Origin: an uncultured Prevotellaceae bacterium
GTDB lineage: Bacteria; Bacteroidota; Bacteroidia; Bacteroidales; Bacteroidaceae
Length of the DNA: 21,387 nt
Assembly: GCA_946644025.1 (NCBI GenBank)
Contig: CAMPCG010000013.1
Span: 1 to 21,387 of the forward strand
Direction: 5' to 3'
In this document: piece after piece, positions 9,738 through 15,958 of the stretch
How the letters are laid out: every line of letters starts with the position of its first letter
Numbering within the stretch: the first letter of the stretch is position 1
Made by a program: the position numbers and the translations under genes
The notes under the pieces: model-generated
Databases searched by the model: none
What the model was told of the DNA's origin: nothing
What the model saw: the letters and a program-made list of their open reading frames with translations, nothing else

Positions 9738-9796
9738 TGACCGTTAACCGTTGACCACTCATTTCTCATTTATCATTAATCATTTAGCATTTAGCA
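9734..9796. repeat. Array of nine 7-bp units filling the spacer between the adhesin-like gene and the protease gene
   Basis: Reading the plus strand in steps of seven from 9734 gives TCATTGA, CCGTTAA, CCGTTGA, CCACTCA, TTTCTCA, TTTATCA, TTAATCA, TTTAGCA, TTTAGCA. The array runs from the protease start codon through the whole spacer into the last codons and stop codon of the upstream gene. A related array is at 20302-20343. Confidence 0.75.
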
Positions 9797-12275
9797 AAGC
9801 GCCTTTAGCGAGTCGCGCCGTTGACGTAGCCATGACGTCGATGACTTCGCCGATGTCGGCCACGTCGATGACGCCGTCGCCGTTGACGTCGGCGTACTTG
9901 TCGTAGAAGCCGCTGGACATGTAGTCGATGATGAGACCCACGTCGGACACGTCGACGGCTCCGTCGCCGTTCACGTCGGCGGGCAGTTCCTCGGGTTTCG
10001 GATCAGGCACCACCACTTCGGGGTAGCGGTTGGAGGGTTTCGACTCTCCATACTGGTCGTAGAGTGCCGTCACGTAGTAGTAGGAGTCTGGCTCAGGATT
10101 GGTGTCTACATAGCTTGTGGCGTTCGACGAGAGCACCGAGGCGAGCTTTCCGTTGCGGTAGACGCGGTAGCCGGTGAGTTCCTTGAGCGGTGTCTCGTAG
10201 GCGATGTCGTCGAGGAAGAGTCCCGTTCCGCTCTGGCTGTTGCACCGCAGCGCCATGTGTGCATAGTTCTGCGGCATGGCAATCTTGTATTCCTTCCACT
10301 CGGTGGTCACCTGGAATGTCTCGGCAATGACGGTCCAGTCGGCCTCGTCCATGTCGAGCACTGAGTGGTATTCCTTCTCCGTGGCGAGCACCTGCATCTG
10401 CTCTGTTCCGTCGACGCCCTTCGCCCAGAAGCTGACGGTGTGAGGCATCCTGCTCAGCTCTGGCGTGATAATCCAGTCGTTGTTGGGCACGCGATACTCT
10501 CCGCCCATCGTGGCGGCGGTCCACCAGGCAGCGAAGTAGTTGTTGCCGCTGTGAGGCAGGAACTGCTGTCCGCCCCTCACCTTGTCGAGCTTGGCCTCCC
10601 TGGGGTCCATGACGATGAAGGACTTGGGCGTGTGCCAGTTGGTGTAGCTGATGTTGTTGTAGCTCTGCGTGTAGCCTCCGTCGCCGTCGTACATGATTAA
10701 GGGTCCCATGCCCTCGTAGGTGAAGGGCAGGTAGTCTTCGGCTCCATCCACGATGCGTCCGCGTATGTATCTCCACGAGAGGTACACCCTGCCATCCTCG
10801 GTCGAGCCGCTTATCTCGGGCACGGGCAGCTGGTCGACGCTGGTGACGCGCACGCCGGCCGAGGCCGAGTTGTTGTCGGGCTTCTCGTCGATGCCGCAGA
10901 TGATTTCCACGCGCAGGGTCTTGTCGCCGGCGGTCTTGGGCTTGTTGTAGCTGAAGTAGTAGTCTTGGGTGGCGTGGGCCGCTATGTCCTTCGTCACGTT
11001 GTCGGTGCCTGTGCTGTCGAGGTAGGCCACTATCTGGTCGTCGACATAAAGTGCGATGGCGTAGGCCTTGCCAGGCATGGTCTTCGTGCCGCTGTTCTTC
11101 ACCGAGACGAGCACGTTGCCGTAGCTCTCCTGGCCCACCGACATCTGCATGGGGGTGCGCTTCAGGGTCAGCTTCAGGTCGTAGTCGCGGCGTATGATGC
11201 TGCCGTCGACGTAGATGCCGGTCATCTGCATCTTTCCGTACTTGTCGACGTGTGCGCCCTCCACCTGTCCGTGCTCGTCGTACTCGTAGACGATGTTGAT
11301 GAAGTTGGTCTTACCTATGAGCTTGGCGGTGCCGGCCTGGGTGTCAATCTCGTAGATGCCGGTGTCGCGTCCGCCCTCGCCTATGCTGCGATCGTAGGAG
11401 CCGTCGGCGTTGGGCGTGCTCTTCTGCCCGTTGTTGAGGAATCCCATCCAGTACATCTTTCCCGTGCGGTAGTCTATCGTTGCCGACATCATGTCGCTCT
11501 GGCTCCTGAATCCCATGTCGCCTATGCGCACGAGCCGTCCATCGGTGGTGCGCACGGAGTAGATGTATCCGTTGCGGTCGGTGCCGAAGAGCTGGCCCTC
11601 GGCGTTGCAGGCCAGTGTGCGCAGCTCGCGGCCCTCCTGCATCTCGTCGGTAGAGATGAAGCTCACCTGCAGCGCGGTCAGGTCGATGGTTCCCAGTCGA
11701 TAGCCTCCCGTCTCGGTCTTGAAGACGCCGTAGACGATGTCGTCCTCGGGGTAGTAGGCCAGGTCGGTGGGCTGATAGTCTATCTTGCCCAGCACGTCGT
11801 AGCGCACGCCGGTGTAGGTGCCGTCGGCGGCCACGCTGTCCCACGTCCAGCGCAGCACGTCAATCTCCAGCTCGGTGTCTATATAGGAGCTGTCGCCCTC
11901 CCATCGGAACACCTCTACGTTGTGTCCGTTGAAGGTGTAGTACTCGTTGCCGCCCTTGTAGATGCCGCCGTAGTTGCCCTGCAGCAGGGTGTTGCGCACG
12001 CGGAAGGCGGGGCTCAGGGGCATGGGCGTGTTGGGGTGGAGCGTCATGGCCATCATGCCGCGGTTGGAGGTGGTGGTGTGCTGCACGCCCTCCGGGTCGG
12101 TCCATTTGTCGCCGCCGGCGGGGTATTGCGTCCACACCATCGCGCCGGTGCTGTCGGCCACCTGGTAGTACCAGTTGATGAGCGAGCCGTTGATGACTAC
12201 AGGCCCCAGGTCCTGGGCACTGGCTGAAAAACACGTCATGGCTGCCATGACAGATGCAAGTAGAAATCTCTTCAT
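9780..12275 (-). CDS. Secreted adhesin-like protein with choice-of-anchor J, fibronectin III-like and dockerin-type domains
   Basis: The 831-residue product has a signal peptide (1-20). An N-terminal beta-rich region (about 30-370) carries repeated motifs such as DLAYYPEDDIVYGVF and ATIDYRTGKMYWMGF that suggest a propeller-like fold. Next is a beta-sandwich near 380-490 (DQIVAYLD, TLRVEIICGID). A cleaved-adhesin/choice-of-anchor J jelly roll (about 515-690) contains NDWIITPEL, VSFWAKG and GTGLFLDDIAYE. An Fn3-like segment (LTGYRVYRNGKLAS, about 694-750) and two dockerin/EF-hand-like repeats (ADVNGDGAVDVSD at 766 and ADVNGDGVIDVAD at 795) complete it. Similar jelly-roll modules occur in gingipain adhesin regions. 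No catalytic site is seen, so binding is the likeliest role. It follows rbfA by 69 bases, a spacer largely made of C-runs on its coding strand. Confidence 0.8.
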   Translation of the reverse strand: MKRFLLASVMAAMTCFSASAQDLGPVVINGSLINWYYQVADSTGAMVWTQYPAGGDKWTDPEGVQHTTTSNRGMMAMTLHPNTPMPLSPAFRVRNTLLQGNYGGIYKGGNEYYTFNGHNVEVFRWEGDSSYIDTELEIDVLRWTWDSVAADGTYTGVRYDVLGKIDYQPTDLAYYPEDDIVYGVFKTETGGYRLGTIDLTALQVSFISTDEMQEGRELRTLACNAEGQLFGTDRNGYIYSVRTTDGRLVRIGDMGFRSQSDMMSATIDYRTGKMYWMGFLNNGQKSTPNADGSYDRSIGEGGRDTGIYEIDTQAGTAKLIGKTNFINIVYEYDEHGQVEGAHVDKYGKMQMTGIYVDGSIIRRDYDLKLTLKRTPMQMSVGQESYGNVLVSVKNSGTKTMPGKAYAIALYVDDQIVAYLDSTGTDNVTKDIAAHATQDYYFSYNKPKTAGDKTLRVEIICGIDEKPDNNSASAGVRVTSVDQLPVPEISGSTEDGRVYLSWRYIRGRIVDGAEDYLPFTYEGMGPLIMYDGDGGYTQSYNNISYTNWHTPKSFIVMDPREAKLDKVRGGQQFLPHSGNNYFAAWWTAATMGGEYRVPNNDWIITPELSRMPHTVSFWAKGVDGTEQMQVLATEKEYHSVLDMDEADWTVIAETFQVTTEWKEYKIAMPQNYAHMALRCNSQSGTGLFLDDIAYETPLKELTGYRVYRNGKLASVLSSNATSYVDTNPEPDSYYYVTALYDQYGESKPSNRYPEVVVPDPKPEELPADVNGDGAVDVSDVGLIIDYMSSGFYDKYADVNGDGVIDVADIGEVIDVMATSTARLAKGALLNAK

Positions 12276-12335
12276 GTGGTGGGGGGGGGGGTGTAGTGGG
12301 GGGGGGGGGTGTGGTGGGGGTGGTGGGTGGTGTAG
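12276..12335. repeat. Two long poly-G tracts and GGT-rich sequence just upstream of a start codon
   Basis: The plus strand has 11 Gs (12281-12291) and 12 Gs (12298-12309), followed by GTGGTGGGGGTGGTGGGTGG. On the coding (minus) strand this is C-rich and ends only 5 bases before the ATG of the adhesin-like gene, where the ribosome should bind. The plus strand could form G-quadruplexes, and such homopolymer runs are prone to slippage. Confidence 0.85.
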
Positions 12336-12344
12336 CCTTTACGC

Positions 12345-12680
12345 TTACTTCTTGAGCAGTTCGTCGATGCGGTCGATGTAGTCGAGCGAATCGTCGATAA
12401 AGAACCGCAACTCGGGCACTATGCGCAGCTGGTAGCGCACGCGCTGGCCCAGCGCATAGCGCAGCTGCTGGTTGTTCTTCTCAATATTCTCGAGCAGCTC
12501 TTCGCCCCGCTCCGAGGGGAAGATGCTCAGGTAGGCTGTGCAGACGCTCAGGTCGGGCGACACCTTCGTGCGCGTCACGCTGACCATCACTCCGTGCATG
12601 GAGCGCGTCTGCTCCTGGAAAATCACGCTCAGTTCCTTCTGCAGCAGCCGCGCTATCTTGTTCTGTCTTGTCTCTTGCAT
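12345..12680 (-). CDS. rbfA: Ribosome-binding factor A
   Basis: RbfA is a small KH-like RNA-binding protein that binds the 30S subunit and assists late maturation of the 16S rRNA 5' end. The 111-residue product shows the family pattern: basic N-terminus with TRQNKIARLLQKELSVIFQ, then GVMVSVTRTKVSPDLSVCTAYLSIFP and a C-terminal LRFFIDDSLDYIDRIDELL, matching the P(E/x)LxFxxDxSxxxxxRIxxLL signature. Length is usual for the family. The frame stays open upstream to 12872, but that would run across a strong promoter, so ATG at 12680 is used. It heads a run of four minus-strand genes with no terminator seen between them. Confidence 0.95.
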   Translation of the reverse strand: MQETRQNKIARLLQKELSVIFQEQTRSMHGVMVSVTRTKVSPDLSVCTAYLSIFPSERGEELLENIEKNNQQLRYALGQRVRYQLRIVPELRFFIDDSLDYIDRIDELLKK

Positions 12681-12712
12681 GGTTTCAAACACGATTAATT
12701 TATGACACCGTG

Positions 12713-12744
12713 CAAAGGTAGTTAGTTTTTTCCAAACTACCAAA
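12713..12744 (-). promoter_or_regulatory. Bacteroidetes-type promoter of rbfA
   Basis: On the minus strand, TTTG (12741-12744) is followed after exactly 20 bases by TACCTTTG (12713-12720), a full match to both elements of the consensus. Transcription would start near 12706, leaving a leader of about 26 bases. It probably drives rbfA and the three genes after it, since I see no other promoter in those spacers. Confidence 0.85.
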
Positions 12745-12794
12745 GAAAAAACGGCAAAAACATCGGGTCGGGCTTCAAAATAGCTCCGTAAGGA

Positions 12795-12826
12795 TTTGGC
12801 CGTGTGCGGAATAATTGCTAACTTTG
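12795..12826 (+). promoter_or_regulatory. Bacteroidetes-type promoter of the beta-helix gene
   Basis: TTTG (12795-12798), 20 bases, then TAACTTTG (12819-12826) match the -33 and -7 consensus in full. The start of transcription would be near 12833, about 22 bases before the ATG at 12855. It is divergent from the rbfA promoter and separated from it by about 50 bases. Confidence 0.82.
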
Positions 12827-12840
12827 CCGGGGAAATAGCA

Positions 12841-12858
12841 ATGAGACCTACAACATGA
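12841..12858 (+). other. Possible five-codon upstream ORF overlapping the beta-helix start codon
   Basis: ATG AGA CCT ACA ACA TGA lies in the short leader. Its stop overlaps the start of the main gene in the arrangement ATGA. The initiation context is weak and it begins only about 8 bases after the predicted transcription start, so it may be chance. Confidence 0.3.
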
Positions 12859-14669
12859 AACACGCTACACACTGCCTACGGACGGCCGCAACCGTCCTCG
12901 CCCTTTTCGCGCTGACGGCCACCGGCGGGCTGTCGGCTGCCGAGCCTTACGCCGTGAGCGTCAGCCCCGGCGAGTTCACCATCGAGAAGGCCCTCCAGGA
13001 GGCTCGGCTCCACCGGCTGCACGCCGCCGCCGACGTTCCGGCGGTGGAGCTGCGGCTGCTGCCGGGTGTCTACCGTCTGTCGCAGCCCGTGGTGCTCAGG
13101 CCCGAGGACAGCGGCACGCGCATCGTCGGCGGCGAGGGCGTCGTCGTCAGCGGAGGAGTGCCCGTCACGGGGTGGAAGAAGCAGGGGCGGCTGTGGGTGG
13201 CCGACGTGCCGCTGTGGAACGGACGGCCGCTGGAGTTCCGCCAGCTGTGGGTGAACGGACGGAAGGCGGTGCGCGCCCGCGACGTGCCAGCCGCCATGGC
13301 CGACGGCAGCGACCCCTTCGAACGCATGAACCGCATAATGAGCGTCGACAAGGAGCGAGAAATCGTCTACGTGCCCAGAAAGGCGATGGCAAGCCTCACC
13401 CCCCTCACCACCCACCCCTCACCCCTGGAGATGGTGCTCCACGAGATGTGGTGCGTGGCCAACCTGCGCGTCAAGTCGGCCACCGCAGAGGGCGACTCCG
13501 TGGCGCTGACCTTCCACAACCCCGAGAGCCACATACACTTCATGCACCCCTGGCCGTCGCCCATGGTGACGCCCGACGGCAGCCGCAACTCGGCCTTCTA
13601 CCTCACCGGCGCACTGCAGCTGCTCGACGAGCCGGGAGAGTGGCACCTCGACACCGCCCGGCGGCGGCTCTACTACATGCCCCGGCAGGGCGAGGACATG
13701 GCCACCGCCGAGGTCATAGCGCCGGCGCTGGAGACGCTGCTGCGCGTGGAGGGCACGCACGACGAGCCCGTCAGCGGCATCAGCATTGAGGGCGTCACCT
13801 TCTGCCACGCCACCTGGCTGCGGCCCTCGCTCATGGGCCACGCACCACTGCAGGCCGGCATGTTCATGAACGAGGCCTACAAAATCAGGCCGCAGATAAG
13901 CCGTCCGAACGGAGACCACAAGCTGGACAACCAGGGATGGGTGGGCCGCCCGGCGGCGGCCGTGGCCGTAAGCTGCGCCGAGGGGCTGACGTTCAGCCAC
14001 TGCCGCTTCGAGCACTGCGCTTCGACGGCCCTCGACTACCATATATATATAAAAGGTGGAAGCATCAGCCAGTGCCTGTTCAGCGACATCGGCGGCACGG
14101 CCATCCTCGCCGGCTCGTTCGGGCCTGAGGGACACGAGGCCCACAAACCCTACGACCCCACCGACCGGCGCGAGATATGCCGCGACCTCGTCATCGACGG
14201 CAACCGCATAGACGATGCCGCCAACGAGGACTGGGGCTGTCTGGGCATCGCCGCAGGATTCGTGAGGGGCATCTGCATCAGCGGCAATGAGATTTCGAAT
14301 GTGTCCTACTCCGGCATCTCGCTCGGATGGGGATGGAACCAGCAGACCTGCGCCATGGCCGACAACACCATACGCCGTAACTACATACACCACTACGCCC
14401 GCCATAACTACGACTGCGCCGGCATCTACACCCTCGGGGCACAGCCGCACACGTTCATAGAGGAAAACGTAGTGGACAGCATCTGCACGCCCTCCTACGT
14501 ACACGACCCCGAGCACTGGTTCTACCTCTACACCGACGAGGGCAGCGCCTACATCACCGTGCGTAACAACTGGACGCCCAGCGAGAAATTCTTGAAAAAC
14601 GCCAACGGCCCCGGCTGCACCTGGCAGAACAACGGGCCACGAGCAGAGGACAAATGGCGGAGAAGATAA
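12855..14669 (+). CDS. Secreted right-handed parallel beta-helix protein, GH141-like
   Basis: The 604-residue product has a signal peptide (about 1-28, cut near LSA/AEP). The N-terminal pattern is that of carbohydrate-active beta-helix proteins: LRLLPGVYRLSQPVVL (67-82), then a GG-VPVTGWKK-GRLWVADVP stretch (100-119) and RQLWVNGRKAVRAR (129-142). C-terminal coils repeat the form ISGNEISNVSYSGISLGWGW, RNYIHHYARHNYDCAGIYTL and FIEENVVDSI. This architecture is typical of GH141 (founding members include a fucosidase of pectin breakdown and a xylanase) and related beta-helix glycosidases; I infer this from pattern alone. Catalytic residues cannot be named. A low-complexity SLTPLTTHPSPLE segment lies near residue 180. 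It is the only plus-strand gene, has its own promoter, and ends at a shared terminator. Confidence 0.75.
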   Translation: MKHATHCLRTAATVLALFALTATGGLSAAEPYAVSVSPGEFTIEKALQEARLHRLHAAADVPAVELRLLPGVYRLSQPVVLRPEDSGTRIVGGEGVVVSGGVPVTGWKKQGRLWVADVPLWNGRPLEFRQLWVNGRKAVRARDVPAAMADGSDPFERMNRIMSVDKEREIVYVPRKAMASLTPLTTHPSPLEMVLHEMWCVANLRVKSATAEGDSVALTFHNPESHIHFMHPWPSPMVTPDGSRNSAFYLTGALQLLDEPGEWHLDTARRRLYYMPRQGEDMATAEVIAPALETLLRVEGTHDEPVSGISIEGVTFCHATWLRPSLMGHAPLQAGMFMNEAYKIRPQISRPNGDHKLDNQGWVGRPAAAVAVSCAEGLTFSHCRFEHCASTALDYHIYIKGGSISQCLFSDIGGTAILAGSFGPEGHEAHKPYDPTDRREICRDLVIDGNRIDDAANEDWGCLGIAAGFVRGICISGNEISNVSYSGISLGWGWNQQTCAMADNTIRRNYIHHYARHNYDCAGIYTLGAQPHTFIEENVVDSICTPSYVHDPEHWFYLYTDEGSAYITVRNNWTPSEKFLKNANGPGCTWQNNGPRAEDKWRRR

Positions 14670-14675
14670 TTATGA

Positions 14676-14760
14676 AGGGGGAGTGAAAGGGGGAGTGAAA
14701 GGGACGTTACCCTAATTAACGACAAAGGTAACGTCCCTTTCACTCCCCTTTCACTCCCTC
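14676..14760. terminator. Bidirectional terminator between convergent genes, built from GGGGGAGTGAAA repeats
   Basis: A long imperfect inverted repeat (left arm about 14676-14711, right arm 14727-14760) with a 15-base loop lies between the stop codons of the beta-helix and nucleotidyltransferase genes. The best-paired part is GGGACGTTACC with its complement next to the loop. The arms contain 12-bp repeats (GGGGGAGTGAAA), and related CTTTCACTCCCC copies continue to 14782. Confidence 0.7.
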
Positions 14761-14782
14761 TTTACTCCCCTTTCACTTCCCT

Positions 14783-15724
14783 TTAGAACAGCTTATTGGG
14801 ATAGACGCCCTCGTCCACCAGCTTCTGTATGCGCTCCACGGTGGCCTGACGGTCGGCGGCATAGGTGACACCAAACCAGACGCTCGTCGTGTCGAGCACC
14901 TCGCAGGTAGCCGTTCCGTCGGTGATGAGCTTGTTCACCATGAGGGGGATGAAGAACTCGGCCTTCAGGTTCTCGATGTTCTTCGGGTCGCTGAGGAACT
15001 CGCGGAAGTACTGCTCAGAATACTCGAAGTAGTCGGGCGTGAAGCCCCACATGTTCATCGACACGGGCACGTTCTCGCCCAGTGGCTGCCACTTGCCTTC
15101 CTCGTCCTTGAATCGGATGGGCTGGTCGGGAGCTCCGGCCTGTGAGCCGTCCTCGGCACAGCGCACTATCTCGGTGCGCTCCACCACGTCGGTCAGATGG
15201 CGCTTCTCGTCGTAGGCGCAGACGCCACGGGCCACGGTGCCATTCTCCGAGAGCGTGTTGCTCACGCGGAAGCCTACCATGGCGTACTCGTTCTTCGAGC
15301 CTTCCTTCAGTCCGCTGAGGAACTTGCCTATCTGCATGAAGGCGTCGCGGCCGTAGAAGTCGTCGCAGTTGATGACGCAGAACGGCTCCTTAATCACGTC
15401 CTTGCCCATGAGTACGGCGTGGTTCGTGCCCCACGGCTTGACGCGGCCTTCGGGAACGCTGAAGCCCTCGGGCAGCGCGTCGAGGGCCTGGAAGCACAGC
15501 TCGCACTGCACCTTGCCCTCGTACTTCGAGAGAATCTGGGTGCGGAACTGCTCCTCGAAATCCTTGCGGATGACCCATACTATCTTGCCGAAGCCGGCCT
15601 GGATAGCGTCGTAGATACTGTAGTCCATGATGGTCTCGCCGTTGGGGCCCAGACCGTCAAGCTGCTTCAGGCCGCCATAACGGCTACCCATGCCAGCAGC
15701 AAGCAGAAACAATGTTGGTTTCAT
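14783..15724 (-). CDS. Nucleotidyltransferase, probable NDP-sugar pyrophosphorylase
   Basis: A 313-residue member of the nucleotidyltransferase fold that joins a sugar-1-phosphate to a nucleoside triphosphate. The N-terminal LLAAGMGSRYGGLKQ (7-21) is the nucleotide-binding signature. GTNHAVL (99-105) and the metal-binding NCDDFYG (119-125, aspartates 121/122) are also present. The rest (SMNMWGFTPDYFE; EFFIPLMVNKLI; VWFGVTYAADR) matches the Bacteroidetes proteins annotated as NDP-sugar synthases. The sugar and nucleotide cannot be decided from sequence, and no sugar-pathway gene lies next to it. ATG at 15724 begins directly with the conserved MKPTLFLLAAG. It is convergent with the beta-helix gene. 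A 103-bp palindromic repeat element lies 34 bases upstream, and I found no convincing promoter. Confidence 0.85.
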   Translation of the reverse strand: MKPTLFLLAAGMGSRYGGLKQLDGLGPNGETIMDYSIYDAIQAGFGKIVWVIRKDFEEQFRTQILSKYEGKVQCELCFQALDALPEGFSVPEGRVKPWGTNHAVLMGKDVIKEPFCVINCDDFYGRDAFMQIGKFLSGLKEGSKNEYAMVGFRVSNTLSENGTVARGVCAYDEKRHLTDVVERTEIVRCAEDGSQAGAPDQPIRFKDEEGKWQPLGENVPVSMNMWGFTPDYFEYSEQYFREFLSDPKNIENLKAEFFIPLMVNKLITDGTATCEVLDTTSVWFGVTYAADRQATVERIQKLVDEGVYPNKLF

Positions 15725-15757
15725 AGCATTTATTTAAAATTAACTTGCAGCGCACAA

Positions 15758-15860
15758 GTAGGAGGCGACGTGTCTCACGTCGCATTCCTGCAGATTGTGG
15801 CGACGTGTCTCACGTCACATTCCAGCAGATTGTTGCGACGTGAGACACGTCGCCTCCTAC
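15758..15860. repeat. 103-bp repeat element with 27-bp perfect terminal inverted repeats and 35-bp internal period
   Basis: The ends (15758-15784 and 15834-15860) are perfect 27-bp inverted copies beginning GTAGGAGGCGACGTG. Each holds the palindrome GCGACGTG-TCT-CACGTCGC, or AGA in the centre for the inverted copy. A third copy, with one changed base, sits in the middle. The copies start at 15765, 15800 and 15835, an exact 35-base step, with spacers ATTCCTGCAGATTGTG and ATTCCAGCAGATTGTT. An isolated copy is at 19601-19632. Confidence 0.9.
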
Positions 15861-15904
15861 CAAAAGCACTTTAATAACGATTAGTTATATAGCGGTCATA
15901 AACT

Positions 15905-15944
15905 TTTCCCGGGCCTGTCCTGTGAGTAGGACTGGCCCGGGAAA
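15905..15944 (-). terminator. Strong hairpin terminator after the Ig-like protein gene
   Basis: A 17-base arm TTTCCCGGGCCTGTCCT (15905-15921) pairs with 15928-15944 with a single T-T mismatch and a 6-base loop. It lies 14 bases beyond the stop codon on the minus strand. The arm ends in TTT and is followed by AGTTTATG, so the T-tract is short, but the hairpin is very stable. Confidence 0.75.
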
Positions 15945-15958
15945 GCCCGGCTGGTCAT

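Noticed and set aside
10965..12227. 420-codon open frame on the plus strand
   Set aside because: Antisense to the adhesin-like gene, with the same low-information composition; no domain or promoter.
12681..12872. N-terminal extension of rbfA to the upstream ATG at 12872
   Set aside because: The extension would run through a perfect promoter, and the RbfA family starts at the ATG at 12680.
14041..14056. TATATATATAAAAGG as an internal promoter
   Set aside because: It lies inside the beta-helix coding sequence, lacks the Bacteroidetes TAnnTTTG element and encodes an ordinary HIYIKGG strand.
13419..14516. 365-codon open frame on the minus strand
   Set aside because: Antisense to the beta-helix gene, which has a signal peptide, promoter and clear repeat pattern.
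15758..15860. CRISPR-like array (three repeats at a 35-base step)
   Set aside because: The third copy is inverted, the two spacers are only 16 bases and nearly identical, and no cas gene is present.
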